64,000 bases of DNA, taken from positions 1,116,001 through 1,180,000 of the forward strand of contig NZ_CP102246.1 in assembly GCF_024599795.1 (NCBI RefSeq), given 5' to 3'. The number at the start of each line of letters is the position of its first letter. Position 1 is the stretch's first letter. Below the pieces are notes generated by a model that worked only from the letters and a program-made list of their open reading frames with translations, made no database searches and was not told where the DNA came from. This DNA comes from Enterobacter cloacae complex sp. R_G8 (GTDB taxonomy: Bacteria > Pseudomonadota > Gammaproteobacteria > Enterobacterales > Enterobacteriaceae). The position numbers and the translations under genes are program-made. This document shows, in pieces, positions 22,583-32,154 of this stretch.

Positions 22583-23758
22583 TCATGCAGACAACATATC
22601 CGGTTGCGCGGGGAGTTTCGCGATATAGAGGGCAGGTTTGCCGTCTTTATCGGAACTGAACAGCACCGCTTTCTCGTCCGGTGTAAAGGAGGGATGCGGA
22701 TGGGTGACCTGGCGGCTATTTTCCACCGTCGCCCAGGAGGTGTCATGGCGGGCGATGCGGAAGTAGCTTTTTTTCGCCACGTCAAACCCGTACAGATAAG
22801 GATCGTTGTCGATGGTGTAACCGTGGGTGTCTTTTACATCCACCGGTGTGCCGGAACCGTCGCCCACCAGCAACGTGCCGTCGAAATTACTCATCAAATG
22901 CGAGCAGGATGGCATCTGCATCACCGCCTCGTTCACACCTGAATCCGGATTAAAGCGGCAGATGCTGCGGCCCTGCAGGCCTTTCAGATACGAGACATAA
23001 ACCAGCGCGGAGCCATCCGGGACCCAGAATTCGTGGGTGCAGCTTTCACCCTGTGCATGCGTTTTAACTTTACGTACGTTGGTGCCATCTTCGTTGACCA
23101 GCCACATTCGGGCATCGACCAGATCGTGTGGCCCCTCGTGACAAAACGCCACCGTGTGGTCATCAAACGGACGGTAGATGGGATGCCCCAGCCAGTTTTT
23201 CTCTTCATGAATGGTTGAGCTCGCGCCGGTTTTCAGATCCACGCGCAGCAGTCGGCAGTGGGGCCCTTTATGGAAGAAGTCGTGGAAAATTTTCCAGTCG
23301 TTCAGCGGCGTCCAGTCGCGTTTTGCAATTTCTATGCCCACAAGGCTGGTGCAGTCGCTGTTCGCCACCCAGGTGCCGTAACCGACCCAGTCATCCGGGA
23401 CGCGGTACACTTCACGCTCCACTCGCGTCTGAAGATCGACCTCCATAAGCGTGCGATCGTTCTTCACATAGTAGAAGGCGCGATCGTCCGGGGAGAGGAA
23501 TCCGCCAAAGGTGTTATCGCCTGCGCCCTCCGTCAGCTGAACGGCTTCGGCGTTCTGCAGATCCAGCAAGTAATAGTTCCAGTGACCATCGAACGCCCCC
23601 GCGAACAGCAGGTGGCTGCCGTCATTGAAGAAGCACTTCTGGTAAAAGTAGTTGCGATGACAGGTTACTTCAGGCGGGGTCAGGCGAGTGACTTCCACGC
23701 CTGTATCCGGATCGCGGCCGATCTCATAGTTCAGCTTGACCCGCATACCTTTAGCCAT
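22583..23758 (-). CDS. ogl: Oligogalacturonide lyase (PL22)
   Basis: A 391-aa cytoplasmic protein with seven-bladed propeller repeats (LLFAGAFDGHWNYYLLDLQ, DNTFGGFLSPDDRAFYYVKND). It has conserved His residues in the GHPIYRP, FCHEGPHD and HEFWVP blocks, expected for metal binding and catalysis in PL22. No signal peptide. It cleaves short oligogalacturonides (dimers, trimers) to 5-keto-4-deoxyuronate, the substrate of KduI. It is divergent from kduI with KdgR-like boxes between. The start 23758 has GAAAGGAG upstream. Confidence 0.93.
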   Translation of the reverse strand: MAKGMRVKLNYEIGRDPDTGVEVTRLTPPEVTCHRNYFYQKCFFNDGSHLLFAGAFDGHWNYYLLDLQNAEAVQLTEGAGDNTFGGFLSPDDRAFYYVKNDRTLMEVDLQTRVEREVYRVPDDWVGYGTWVANSDCTSLVGIEIAKRDWTPLNDWKIFHDFFHKGPHCRLLRVDLKTGASSTIHEEKNWLGHPIYRPFDDHTVAFCHEGPHDLVDARMWLVNEDGTNVRKVKTHAQGESCTHEFWVPDGSALVYVSYLKGLQGRSICRFNPDSGVNEAVMQMPSCSHLMSNFDGTLLVGDGSGTPVDVKDTHGYTIDNDPYLYGFDVAKKSYFRIARHDTSWATVENSRQVTHPHPSFTPDEKAVLFSSDKDGKPALYIAKLPAQPDMLSA

Positions 23759-23810
23759 ATTGCGCTCCTTTCGGCGATAAAATCAGATTAAAAACCGGGT
23801 GTTAAAATAT

Positions 23811-23828
23811 CAAAACGATGTTTCATTA
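23811..23828 (-). promoter_or_regulatory. KdgR-like box before ogl
   Basis: On the minus strand AATGAAACATCGTTTTG, 53-70 bp before the ogl start, matches the KdgR consensus with good dyad symmetry. Confidence 0.72.
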
Positions 23829-23929
23829 TGTGTGACTTATCGCGCTGTTTATCGGTTTAATGGATAAGAATGATGGAATCCTGGCGTTATCGTGATCGGA
23901 ACACCATTTCTGATATAAAGAATCATAAA

Positions 23930-23950
23930 AAATGAAACGATGTTTTAAAT
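23930..23950 (+). promoter_or_regulatory. KdgR-like box before kduI
   Basis: AATGAAACGATGTTTTAAA is a near-perfect KdgR box about 105 bp before the kduI start. Confidence 0.75.
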
Positions 23951-23996
23951 GTATTTGAAAACCCCCTTACTGGCGTTTACACTGTGCTTATCCTTA

Positions 23997-24019
23997 AAAC
24001 GGAACGTCGTTTCGTTAAT
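23997..24019 (+). promoter_or_regulatory. Second KdgR-like box in the kduI leader
   Basis: AACGGAACGTCGTTTCGTT is a dyad with KdgR-box spacing, 37-59 bp before the kduI start, probably overlapping the promoter or transcript start. Confidence 0.6.
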
Positions 24020-24055
24020 TTTCTGCCTTCGGGCACGATCCATCTGGAGGTTATC

Positions 24056-24892
24056 GTGGACGTCAGACAAAGCATCCACAGTGCGCATGCCAAAACCCTC
24101 GACACGCAGGGGCTGCGCAGTGAGTTTTTAGTTGAGCAGGTGTTCGAAGCCGATCGCTACACTATGGTCTACAGCCACATTGACCGCATTATTGTGGGCG
24201 GCATTATGCCGGTGGCCAAAACCGTCTCCGTGGGCGGTGAAGTGGGTAAACAACTCGGCGTGAGCTATTTCCTGGAACGGCGTGAACTGGGCGTGATTAA
24301 CATTGGCGGGCCGGGCACCATTACGGTTGACGGTCAGTGCTACGAGATTGGTCACCGCGACGCGCTGTATGTCGGCAAGGGCGCGAAAGAGGTGGTCTTT
24401 GCAAGCGTTGACGGCAGCACGCCAGCGAAGTTTTATTACAACTGCGCCCCGGCTCATACCACCTGTCCTACCAAAAAAGTCACCCCGGCAGACGTAGCCC
24501 CGGTGACGCTGGGCGACAACCTCACCAGCAACCGTCGCACTATCAATAAATACTTCGTTCCGGATGTGCTGGAGACCTGCCAGCTCAGCATGGGGCTGAC
24601 CGAGCTGGCGCCTGGCAACCTGTGGAACACCATGCCGTGCCACACCCATGAGCGTCGCATGGAGGTCTATTTCTACTTCAACATGGATGAGGATGCCTGT
24701 GTATTCCACATGATGGGGCAACCGCAGGAAACACGCCATATCGTGATGCACAACGAGCAGGCGGTTATCTCTCCAAGCTGGTCAATTCACTCCGGCGTGG
24801 GGACGAAGGCGTACACCTTCATCTGGGGAATGGTCGGTGAAAACCAGGTCTTTGATGACATGGACCACGTCGCGGTAAAAGATCTGCGCTAG
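24056..24892 (+). CDS. kduI: 5-keto-4-deoxyuronate isomerase (5-dehydro-4-deoxy-D-glucuronate isomerase)
   Basis: A 278-aa protein, same length as E. coli KduI. The start is GTG at 24056 ([19 protein letters not shown]), with GGAGG five bases upstream; the upstream frame to 23984 is inside the operator region. The zinc-site motif [16 protein letters not shown] is present, plus His in WSIHSGVG. It converts 5-keto-4-deoxyuronate to 2,5-diketo-3-deoxygluconate in the cytoplasm. It forms an operon with kduD 63 bp downstream. Confidence 0.95.
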   Translation: MDVRQSIHSAHAKTLDTQGLRSEFLVEQVFEADRYTMVYSHIDRIIVGGIMPVAKTVSVGGEVGKQLGVSYFLERRELGVINIGGPGTITVDGQCYEIGHRDALYVGKGAKEVVFASVDGSTPAKFYYNCAPAHTTCPTKKVTPADVAPVTLGDNLTSNRRTINKYFVPDVLETCQLSMGLTELAPGNLWNTMPCHTHERRMEVYFYFNMDEDACVFHMMGQPQETRHIVMHNEQAVISPSWSIHSGVGTKAYTFIWGMVGENQVFDDMDHVAVKDLR

Positions 24893-24955
24893 TCGCGGGC
24901 AGTTAAGCATAAATCTGCCTGTTGCTGACAGGCATCGAAAGAGTAAGGAACAAAC

Positions 24956-25717
24956 ATGATTCTGGATGCATTCTCTCTGCAAGGTAAAGTGGCTGTGGTT
25001 TCCGGTTGTGACACCGGTCTGGGCCAGGGCATGGCGTTAGGGCTGGCAGAAGCGGGCTGCGATATCGTGGGCATCAACATCGTCGAGCCTACGGAAACCA
25101 TCGAGCGTGTGACCGCGCTGGGCCGCCGTTTCCTGAGCCTGACGGCGGATCTGCGTAAAATCGACGCCATTCCTGACCTGCTGGATCGCGCGGTGGCGGA
25201 ATTCGGCCATATCGACATTCTGGTCAACAATGCCGGTTTGATCCGCCGTGAAGATGCCATTAACTTCAGCGAGCGCGACTGGGACGACGTGATGAACCTG
25301 AATATCAAAAGCGTGTTCTTTATGTCTCAGGCGGCGGCGAAACACTTTATCGCTCAGGGGAACGGCGGCAAGATTATTAATATCGCCTCCATGCTCTCCT
25401 TCCAGGGGGGGATCCGGGTGCCATCTTACACCGCGTCAAAAAGCGCAGTGATGGGGGTCACCCGTCTGCTGGCGAACGAATGGGCGAAGCACAATATCAA
25501 CGTTAACGCCATTGCCCCGGGCTACATGGCCACCAACAACACCCAGCAGCTGCGTGCCGACGAGCAGCGCAGCGCGGAAATCCTTGACCGGATCCCGGCA
25601 GGGCGTTGGGGACTGCCGGACGATCTGAAAGGGCCGGTGGTGTTCCTGGCATCGAAGGCATCGGACTACATCAACGGTTATACCGTGGCGGTTGATGGCG
25701 GCTGGCTGGCGCGTTAA
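24956..25717 (+). CDS. kduD: 2-deoxy-D-gluconate 3-dehydrogenase (2,5-diketo-3-deoxygluconate reductase)
   Basis: A 253-aa short-chain dehydrogenase. The NAD-binding motif is VVSGCDTGLGQGMA, NNAG follows in the core, and the catalytic Ser-Tyr-Lys is in IASMLSFQGG and YTASKSA. The C-terminus ends YTVAVDGGWLAR as in KduD. It reduces 2,5-diketo-3-deoxygluconate to 2-keto-3-deoxygluconate, which then enters the KdgK/Eda route encoded elsewhere. ATG 24956 has AAGGA six bases upstream. It is co-transcribed with kduI and followed by a terminator. Confidence 0.95.
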   Translation: MILDAFSLQGKVAVVSGCDTGLGQGMALGLAEAGCDIVGINIVEPTETIERVTALGRRFLSLTADLRKIDAIPDLLDRAVAEFGHIDILVNNAGLIRREDAINFSERDWDDVMNLNIKSVFFMSQAAAKHFIAQGNGGKIINIASMLSFQGGIRVPSYTASKSAVMGVTRLLANEWAKHNINVNAIAPGYMATNNTQQLRADEQRSAEILDRIPAGRWGLPDDLKGPVVFLASKASDYINGYTVAVDGGWLAR

Positions 25718-25733
25718 TTCGCCCTGACGATAG

Positions 25734-25764
25734 AGCCTCTGCCTGTGGGTGGAGGTTTTTTTTT
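25734..25764 (+). terminator. Terminator after kduD
   Basis: CCTCTGCC-TGTG-GGTGGAGG with nine T after the stem. Confidence 0.8.
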
Positions 25765-25900
25765 GCTCAAAAATTGTCATTATCCATATCGTCAAAGATG
25801 AAAAATCCATACTAAAAAATAATAAATGACGCGAATCACAGTTTTATTACTTAAATATTAATCAATTAGTAAAATATGGCGATATTTCACCGCGAGTTGA

Positions 25901-25922
25901 AATTGTAATGTCCATCACAGAT
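25901..25922 (+). promoter_or_regulatory. CRP site of araE
   Basis: TTGTAATGTCCATCACAG has TGTAA-N6-TCACA, one mismatch from the CRP core, just upstream of the AraC site and about 120 bp before araE. Confidence 0.65.
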
Positions 25923-25932
25923 CGCCATGCCA

Positions 25933-25949
25933 TAGCGAAATAATCCATA
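25933..25949 (+). promoter_or_regulatory. AraC site of araE
   Basis: TAGCGAAATAATCCATA matches the AraC consensus TAGC-N7-TCCATA at every defined base. It lies 82-98 bp before the araE start. Two more TCCATA half-sites (25783-25788, 25806-25811) lie 23 bp apart further upstream. Confidence 0.8.
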
Positions 25950-26030
25950 TCTTCGCGAATTCCGGCCTGACACTTTTCTTCCCTATCTCGTAATTTCACT
26001 TAACGAATTTCTCTGTTCAGGCAGGAAACT

Positions 26031-27446
26031 ATGACATCTATAAATGACTCTACCCTCATGCCCGCGGCGCTGCGCGATACTCGCCGTATGAACCAGTTTG
26101 TCTCCATTGCGGCGGCAGTGGCAGGCTTATTATTTGGACTGGATATCGGCGTCATTGCTGGCGCATTACCGTTTATTACCGATCACTTTACGCTGAGCAG
26201 TCGCCTGCAGGAGTGGGTGGTGAGCAGCATGATGCTCGGCGCGGCCATCGGCGCGCTGTTCAACGGCTGGCTCTCGTTCCGTCTCGGGCGCAAATATAGC
26301 CTGATGGTTGGGGCGATCCTGTTTGTGGCAGGCTCCATTGGCTCTGCGTTTGCCACCAACGTGGAAGTGCTGCTGCTCTCCCGCGTATTGCTGGGCGTGG
26401 CGGTCGGGATTGCCTCCTACACCGCGCCGCTGTATCTCTCGGAGATGGCGAGCGAGAACGTGCGCGGCAAGATGATCAGTATGTACCAGCTGATGGTCAC
26501 GCTGGGTATCGTACTGGCGTTTCTGTCGGATACTTACTTCAGCTACAGCGGTAACTGGCGCGCCATGCTGGGCGTACTGGCGCTGCCGGCGCTGTTGCTG
26601 ATTGTGCTGGTGATTTTTCTGCCGAACAGCCCGCGCTGGCTGGCGCAGAAAGGCCGTCACGTGGAAGCAGAAGAGGTGCTGCGCATGCTGCGTGATACCT
26701 CAGAGAAAGCGCGTGAAGAACTGAATGAGATCCGCGAAAGCCTGAAGCTTAAGCAGGGCGGCTGGTCGCTGTTTAAAGCCAACCGCAACGTGCGTCGCGC
26801 GGTGTTCCTCGGCATGCTGCTGCAGGCGATGCAGCAGTTCACCGGGATGAACATCATCATGTATTACGCGCCGCGTATCTTCAAAATGGCCGGATTCACC
26901 ACCACCGAACAGCAGATGATTGCAACCCTGGTGGTCGGGCTGACCTTTATGTTTGCCACGTTTATCGCGGTATTTACCGTGGATAAAGCCGGTCGTAAAC
27001 CGGCGCTGAAGATTGGCTTTAGCGTAATGGCGCTCGGTACGCTGATCCTCGGTTACTGTCTGATGCAGTTTGATAACGGCACCGCCTCAAGCGGTCTCTC
27101 CTGGCTCTCTGTCGGGATGACCATGATGTGTATCGCCGGGTATGCCATGAGCGCCGCACCGGTGGTGTGGATCCTGTGCTCTGAAATTCAGCCGCTGAAA
27201 TGTCGCGATTTTGGTATCACCTGTTCCACCACCACCAACTGGGTGTCGAACATGATCATCGGCGCAACCTTCCTGACGCTGCTGGATGCTATTGGCGCAG
27301 CAGGAACGTTCTGGCTCTACACGGTACTGAACGTGGTGTTTATCGGTGTGACCTTCTGGCTTATTCCTGAAACCAAAGGCGTGACGCTGGAACATATTGA
27401 ACGCAAGCTGATGAGCGGGGAGAAACTACGTAATATTGGCGTGTGA
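26031..27446 (+). CDS. araE: Arabinose:proton symporter AraE
   Basis: A 471-aa sugar porter of the MFS with twelve spans. Motifs: [18 protein letters not shown] at the N-terminus, RLGRK in loop 2-3, PNSPRWL after span 6, [12 protein letters not shown] in span 7 and PETKG near the end. Its length and wording match E. coli AraE (472 aa). It imports L-arabinose, a main side-chain sugar of pectin, with protons. AraC and CRP sites lie upstream; araC itself is not in the window. The start follows AGGAAACT. Confidence 0.93.
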   Translation: MTSINDSTLMPAALRDTRRMNQFVSIAAAVAGLLFGLDIGVIAGALPFITDHFTLSSRLQEWVVSSMMLGAAIGALFNGWLSFRLGRKYSLMVGAILFVAGSIGSAFATNVEVLLLSRVLLGVAVGIASYTAPLYLSEMASENVRGKMISMYQLMVTLGIVLAFLSDTYFSYSGNWRAMLGVLALPALLLIVLVIFLPNSPRWLAQKGRHVEAEEVLRMLRDTSEKAREELNEIRESLKLKQGGWSLFKANRNVRRAVFLGMLLQAMQQFTGMNIIMYYAPRIFKMAGFTTTEQQMIATLVVGLTFMFATFIAVFTVDKAGRKPALKIGFSVMALGTLILGYCLMQFDNGTASSGLSWLSVGMTMMCIAGYAMSAAPVVWILCSEIQPLKCRDFGITCSTTTNWVSNMIIGATFLTLLDAIGAAGTFWLYTVLNVVFIGVTFWLIPETKGVTLEHIERKLMSGEKLRNIGV

Positions 27447-27449
27447 TTT

Positions 27450-27518
27450 ATCCCCTCACCCCAAAGGAGAGGGAATGGTTTGCGCCCTCTCCCTTTAAGG
27501 GAGAGGGCCGGGGTGAGG
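27450..27518. repeat. CCCTCTCCC-type intergenic repeat (copy 1)
   Basis: CCCCTCACCCC, an inner hairpin CCCTCTCCCTTTAAGGGAGAGGG, then CCGGGGTGAGGG, giving nested inverted repeats between araE and the convergent togB. Similar elements are at 52302-52347 and 58078-58152. Confidence 0.7.
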
Positions 27519-27519
27519 G

Positions 27520-28806
27520 TTAACGCATCGCCCGTTTCAAAATACGCTCTGCCTGACGCTGGAAGTCCGCCGCTGTCTCTTCCACCGATTTCTGACCGTA
27601 GTCGATATACTGCAGCGAGGTGCCGAACTGCGCCACTATCTGCGGATCGTCAAAGTAAGGTGAGACGGAGAGTTTTGACGGCAGAGACTGCGCCAGACGC
27701 AGGCCCGCAACCGACGGGTCGTTTTCCTTAATGGTCCCGGCTTCAGTCAGGTACTGAACCGCCACTTTGCTCAACGGTACGCCACGCTCCAGTCCCAGCG
27801 TATCCACGCCCTCTTTACTGTTCAGCAGGAAGTTAATCAGCTTCGCCGCCGCTTCCGGGTTTTTGGTCGATTTACCAATCGAGAGCATCTGCGCCGGTTT
27901 GAAGAACAGGCCCGCATCCGTGGCGCCCGGCAGCATGGGGTAACTGCCCAGCACCAGTTTTGCCGGTGGTTTGAGGTTATCGGAGTATTTATTGATGGTG
28001 GAGTTCCACATATAGGTGCCTCCCCATTCCCCCTGGATCCACGGCTTCATTTCATACATGTTGCTCTTGCCAAACGACGCATAGTATTTGGTGTCTGGCA
28101 TTACGTGGCTATCAATCAGTTTTTTATAGGTCTGGAAGAACTCCACCCACTGCGCTTTGCTGTAAGTGAACTTTTTGGTTTTCTCGTCCACGGCCGGGAT
28201 GTTGTATTTCTGAATCATGTAAGAATTCAGCAGCGCCAGCGTGTCCTGGTGTTCCAGAATGACAGGGTAATATTGCTTACCGAGTTTGCTTTCGAACGTT
28301 TTACCGGCGGCCATCAGCTCGTCCCAGGTTTTCGGGTAGTCGATGCCCGCTTTTTTCCAGGTCTCGTCATTAAAGTAGAACACGCGCGCGGTCACGGAGA
28401 TTGGGATCCCGTTTAGCTTGCCGTTGACGGTCGTGGACTGAAGCTCTTTGGCATCGAACTGGCTTAAGTCGATCACGTCTTTCATTTTATTCAGATCGTA
28501 AAAACCGTCGCCGGTTTTCGAGAAGATCGGCAGCCAGTTCCAGTTGGTTTGCATCACATCCGGCTCTGTGCCGCCTGCGATCTGGGTAGTCAGACGGGAA
28601 AGATGGCCATCCCAGCCAGTGTATTCCGCCTTAACGTTAATGTCAGGGTTCTGTTTATGGAACTCTTCTAACGCTTTCAGCGTCACCTGGTGACGGCCAT
28701 TACCGCCCCACCAGGACATACGTAAATCGGTATTTTGCGCCATCGATGGCAACGCGGTAAGGCCCAGGGTCGCGGAGATTGCTGCGCTTAAAAGCACATT
28801 TTTCAT
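27520..28806 (-). CDS. togB: Oligogalacturonide ABC importer, binding protein TogB
   Basis: A 428-aa protein from ATG 28806 (signal MKNVLLSAAISATLGLTALPSMA), preferred over GTG 28815 because TGGAG lies eight bases upstream. It is a class I sugar-binding protein: LRMSWWGGNGRHQVTLKALEEF, YTGWDGHLSRLTTQIAGG, PVILEHQDTLALLN, WIQGEWGGTY. It closely resembles Dickeya TogB, which captures oligogalacturonides in the periplasm. It is the last gene of togMNAB. Basic residues for acidic sugars are plentiful. Confidence 0.9.
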   Translation of the reverse strand: MKNVLLSAAISATLGLTALPSMAQNTDLRMSWWGGNGRHQVTLKALEEFHKQNPDINVKAEYTGWDGHLSRLTTQIAGGTEPDVMQTNWNWLPIFSKTGDGFYDLNKMKDVIDLSQFDAKELQSTTVNGKLNGIPISVTARVFYFNDETWKKAGIDYPKTWDELMAAGKTFESKLGKQYYPVILEHQDTLALLNSYMIQKYNIPAVDEKTKKFTYSKAQWVEFFQTYKKLIDSHVMPDTKYYASFGKSNMYEMKPWIQGEWGGTYMWNSTINKYSDNLKPPAKLVLGSYPMLPGATDAGLFFKPAQMLSIGKSTKNPEAAAKLINFLLNSKEGVDTLGLERGVPLSKVAVQYLTEAGTIKENDPSVAGLRLAQSLPSKLSVSPYFDDPQIVAQFGTSLQYIDYGQKSVEETAADFQRQAERILKRAMR

Positions 28807-28819
28807 TTTTATCACTCCA

Positions 28820-29947
28820 TCAGAGAGAGAGGTTCAGTTCGGTTTTTGCGTCAAAAATATGGCACTTATTCATGTCAAAGCGGAAATAGACTTTACGGTT
28901 AAGACCTTTATCAATCATTGGCTTAGCGTCATCCGAAGGGATTCTGGCGGTCAGTTCATGGTCCGCTACCTTCAGGTACACGAAGAATTCGTGGCCCATG
29001 TTCTCCACGCGCACCATTTCGCCGCTGCAGCCACCGTCGGGGAAGGGGGCGTCAGAGAGCGACACAAATTCCGGGCGCACGCCGTAGAACACGTCCTGGC
29101 CGGCGTAAGCGGCGACTTTCTCCTGCGTTTGTGGGGTTAACGGCATGGTTTCACTGCCGATGGTAATGTGCAGTTGCCCGGCCTGTTCCACCAGCTGGCT
29201 TTTACGAATGTTCATCTCCGGTGCGCCGATAAAGCCCGCGACGAACATGTTTTTGGGCTTGTGGTAGAGATTGTCCGGGGTATCGACCTGCATGATATGG
29301 CCCAGCTTCATCACACAGATACGGTCGCCCATGGTCATCGCTTCGGTCTGGTCATGCGTGACGTAGACGGTGGTGGCCGGTTTACCGGACTGCTTCAGCT
29401 GCTTATGCAGATCTGAAATACGAATACGCATCGAGGCACGGAGCTTGGCATCAAGGTTTGACAGCGGTTCATCAAACAGAAACACGTCCGGCTTTTTCAC
29501 AATCGCGCGGCCAACCGCTACACGCTGGGCCTGTCCACCGGAAAGCTGGCGCGGCAGGCGGTCAAGCAGCGACTCCAGCTCCAGGATTTTGGCCGCTTCG
29601 TTTACCTGCGACTCAATTTGCTCTTTCGGCAGTTTGCTCAGCTTAAGACCAAAGGCCAGATTTTCGCGCACCGTCATGTGCGGGTAGAGCGCGTAGTTCT
29701 GGAACACCATCGCAATACCACGCTCCTTCGGGGCGAGGTTGTTCACGATCTTATCGCCGATCCGCACTTCACCGCCGCTGATGGTTTCCAGGCCGGCCAG
29801 CATGCGAAGGGTGGTGGACTTGGCGCACCCGGATGGACCGACGATCACCATAAATTCCCCTTCGGCGATTTTCAGGTCGATAGCATGTACCGCCTTGAAG
29901 CCATTGGAGTAGACCTTTTCCAGTTTGTTGAAGATAACTTCAGCCAT
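28820..29947 (-). CDS. togA: Oligogalacturonide ABC importer, ATPase TogA
   Basis: A 375-aa ATPase of the MalK/UgpC type: Walker A GPSGCAKST, signature LSGGQAQRV, Walker B FLFDEPLSNLD, H-loop YVTHDQTEAMTMGD, then a C-terminal regulatory OB-fold region. GCAKST has Ala where MalK has GKS (Gly), a substitution also known in other carbohydrate importers. It lies between togN (12 bp) and togB (13 bp). Confidence 0.92.
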   Translation of the reverse strand: MAEVIFNKLEKVYSNGFKAVHAIDLKIAEGEFMVIVGPSGCAKSTTLRMLAGLETISGGEVRIGDKIVNNLAPKERGIAMVFQNYALYPHMTVRENLAFGLKLSKLPKEQIESQVNEAAKILELESLLDRLPRQLSGGQAQRVAVGRAIVKKPDVFLFDEPLSNLDAKLRASMRIRISDLHKQLKQSGKPATTVYVTHDQTEAMTMGDRICVMKLGHIMQVDTPDNLYHKPKNMFVAGFIGAPEMNIRKSQLVEQAGQLHITIGSETMPLTPQTQEKVAAYAGQDVFYGVRPEFVSLSDAPFPDGGCSGEMVRVENMGHEFFVYLKVADHELTARIPSDDAKPMIDKGLNRKVYFRFDMNKCHIFDAKTELNLSL

Positions 29948-29959
29948 GATATTTCCCTC

Positions 29960-30862
29960 TTAACCTTTAATTCCGCTGCTGGTGACGCCCTGTACGAAGT
30001 AGCGCTGTGCCAGGAAGAAGACAATGATGGATGGCAGAATGGAGATGCTCGCCATTGCCAGAATTTCGTTCCATGGCGCACCTTCGGTAACGTCGATAGA
30101 CATTTTCAGCGCCAGTGCAATCGGGTATTTATCCACGCTGTAGACGTAAATCAGCGGTCCAATGAAATCGTTCATTGACCACATAAACTGGAACAGGGCG
30201 ACGGAGATAATGGCCGGTTTCAGGATCGGCACCACCACGTACCACAGCACCTGGATGGAGTTGCAGCCGTCGATTTGTGCCGCCTCTTCCATGTCACGCG
30301 GCACGCCGCGCAGGAACTGGATCAGCATGAAGACGAAGAACCCCTGGGTGGCAAAGGCCAGCGGCAGGTACAACGGCATGTAGCTGTTCAGCATGCCCAT
30401 TTCACGGAACATCAGGTATTGCGGGATCAACAGCACGGTGCTCGGCAGCAGCATGGTGGTGATGAGCGTGGCGAACCAGAATTTCTTCCACGGGATCTCA
30501 AAGCGCGCAAAACCATACGCCACGATGGTGGAGGAGATAATGGTCAGGATCACTTTGGGGATCACATACTTAAAGGTGTTCAGCATGTAATGGCCGAAGG
30601 TGTACTCGGTACCGGTCTTCCAGCCGTTCACAAACCCGTCCCAGGTGGCATGCGCAGGCCACAGGCTCAGGGTGGTGAAGATCTCGTGGTTCGGTTTGAA
30701 CGATGCAGAGAACATCCACACCAGCGGGTAGAGCATCAGCAGGCCGACAAACAGCAGGATGACATAGCGCACGGTGGCGTTGATTTTCTCTCTGCGCTGC
30801 GTACGGGCAACCTCGCGCTCTGCGACGCTTCTGGCCGCGGAAAGGTGTTGAATATCAGCCAT
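29960..30862 (-). CDS. togN: Oligogalacturonide ABC importer, permease TogN
   Basis: A 300-aa membrane protein from ATG 30862 (MADIQHLSAARSVAER), overlapping the togM stop by 8 nt. The longer frame to 30928 lies inside togM. It has six spans and the EAA loop EEAAQIDGCNSIQVLWYVVVPILKP for ATPase contact. It belongs to the MalG-type inner-membrane permeases. It forms the channel with TogM. Confidence 0.92.
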   Translation of the reverse strand: MADIQHLSAARSVAEREVARTQRREKINATVRYVILLFVGLLMLYPLVWMFSASFKPNHEIFTTLSLWPAHATWDGFVNGWKTGTEYTFGHYMLNTFKYVIPKVILTIISSTIVAYGFARFEIPWKKFWFATLITTMLLPSTVLLIPQYLMFREMGMLNSYMPLYLPLAFATQGFFVFMLIQFLRGVPRDMEEAAQIDGCNSIQVLWYVVVPILKPAIISVALFQFMWSMNDFIGPLIYVYSVDKYPIALALKMSIDVTEGAPWNEILAMASISILPSIIVFFLAQRYFVQGVTSSGIKG

Positions 30863-31745
30863 TTTTGCCTCCTTTATCGGCGGAGTAGAACACCCAGTAT
30901 TTCGACGACTTAAAGGCGATACCGGCAAAGACGGCCACCACCAGGAACAAGATCCAGGCCAGCGCCGCGCCGTAACCCATATCGAAGTATTTGAACGCCG
31001 TGTCGTAGATGTAGAGCGAGAACAGATAGGTCGAATAGGTTGGCCCGCCGCCGGTAATGACGTACGGCCCGGTAAATTCCTGGAACGCCTGGGTGGTTTG
31101 CATGATGAAGTTAAAGAAAATCACCGGCGTAATCAGCGGGACGGTCACTTTCGTGAACATCTGCCACCTGGAGGCGCCGTCGATCATCGCTGCCTCATAT
31201 TGCGATTGCGGTACGTTTTGCAGTGCCGCCAGGAAAATGACCATCGCAGAACCGAACTGCCAGACCCGCAGCAGGGTGACGGACATCAGCGCCAGCGATG
31301 GCTCACCAAGCCAGTTCACCGGGTCGAAACCAAATATCCCAATAAAACTGTTCAGCAGACCATCAATCGCAAATAACGCGCGCCACAAAACGGCAATTGC
31401 CACAGAGCTGCCGAGGATCGACGGAATATAGTAGGCGGTACGGAAAAAGCCGATCCCCCGTAATTTGAAGTTCAGAACAAACGCGATCCCTAATGCAAAG
31501 GCGAGCTTCAGCGGAATGGTCAAAAATACATACGCAAACGTGACACCCATTGATGTCCAGAAGAGCGTGTCTTCGGTAAACATGTAGCGATAATTTTCGA
31601 TGCCGTTAAACACCGGCGGGCTCATCAAATCGTAATCCGTAAAACTGAGGAAAAACGATGAGACGAAGGGGAAAGCCGTAAAGAGTATCAACCCAATTAT
31701 GTAGGGTGATATCCATGCGAGCCCCAACAGCTTGTTTTCATTCAT
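30855..31745 (-). CDS. togM: Oligogalacturonide ABC importer, permease TogM
   Basis: A 296-aa MalF/UgpA-type permease with six spans and EAA loop YEAAMIDGASRWQMFTKVTVPLITP. It is the first gene of togMNAB; two KdgR-like boxes lie 75-171 bp upstream of its start at 31745. The operon feeds oligogalacturonides that passed KdgM to the cytoplasmic Ogl. Confidence 0.92.
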   Translation of the reverse strand: MNENKLLGLAWISPYIIGLILFTAFPFVSSFFLSFTDYDLMSPPVFNGIENYRYMFTEDTLFWTSMGVTFAYVFLTIPLKLAFALGIAFVLNFKLRGIGFFRTAYYIPSILGSSVAIAVLWRALFAIDGLLNSFIGIFGFDPVNWLGEPSLALMSVTLLRVWQFGSAMVIFLAALQNVPQSQYEAAMIDGASRWQMFTKVTVPLITPVIFFNFIMQTTQAFQEFTGPYVITGGGPTYSTYLFSLYIYDTAFKYFDMGYGAALAWILFLVVAVFAGIAFKSSKYWVFYSADKGGKNG

Positions 31746-31819
31746 ACATACCTACCTGGCAATCAAGGGAGTTAAATGATGGTATGAGTTTCAGGTCATG
31801 AGAACCGGTGTTCTTAAAT

Positions 31820-31840
31820 AATAAAACAGTGTTTTATTTT
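31820..31840 (-). promoter_or_regulatory. KdgR-like box before togM
   Basis: AATAAAACAGTGTTTTATT is a perfect dyad of KdgR type, 75-95 bp before togM. Confidence 0.78.
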
Positions 31841-31895
31841 ATATTATGGTTATTTAGGCCCGCGTCATTCGCGCAATGATGGAAATGTGATCGGT

Positions 31896-31916
31896 GTCGA
31901 AACGCTGTTTCAATAA
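31896..31916 (-). promoter_or_regulatory. Second KdgR-like box before togM
   Basis: TCGAAACGCTGTTTCAATAA has the GAAAC-N3-GTTTC core. The overlapping TGTGATCGGTGTCGA (31887 on) is a partial CRP site. Confidence 0.6.
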
Positions 31917-32154
31917 AGTGATGAGGGTGGCATTTTGACGCTAATTCAGGCAATCAGGGCAGGCCGTCAGCGAAGGGAGCAGGTAAAGCGAATGATTAAT
32001 AACAATAATACCGGGAAGGTACTAACTACTAACTTTGATAGCCAGTATACAGATAGATCAATATCGCGTTCAGATTATTCTTACTTTCTTGTATCATCGG
32101 ACCACCTGAACTCACCAGGCAGAAATTAACTGCACTCTTAACAGAAGAACGGCT
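31917..32154. other. togM-fepE intergenic, fepE side
   Basis: With the two KdgR-like boxes, the whole 31746-32154 gap of 409 bp is regulatory. This half is AT-rich, with TTTGATAGCCAGTATACAG-like promoter sequence near 32035 but no gene or clear operator. Confidence 0.4.
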
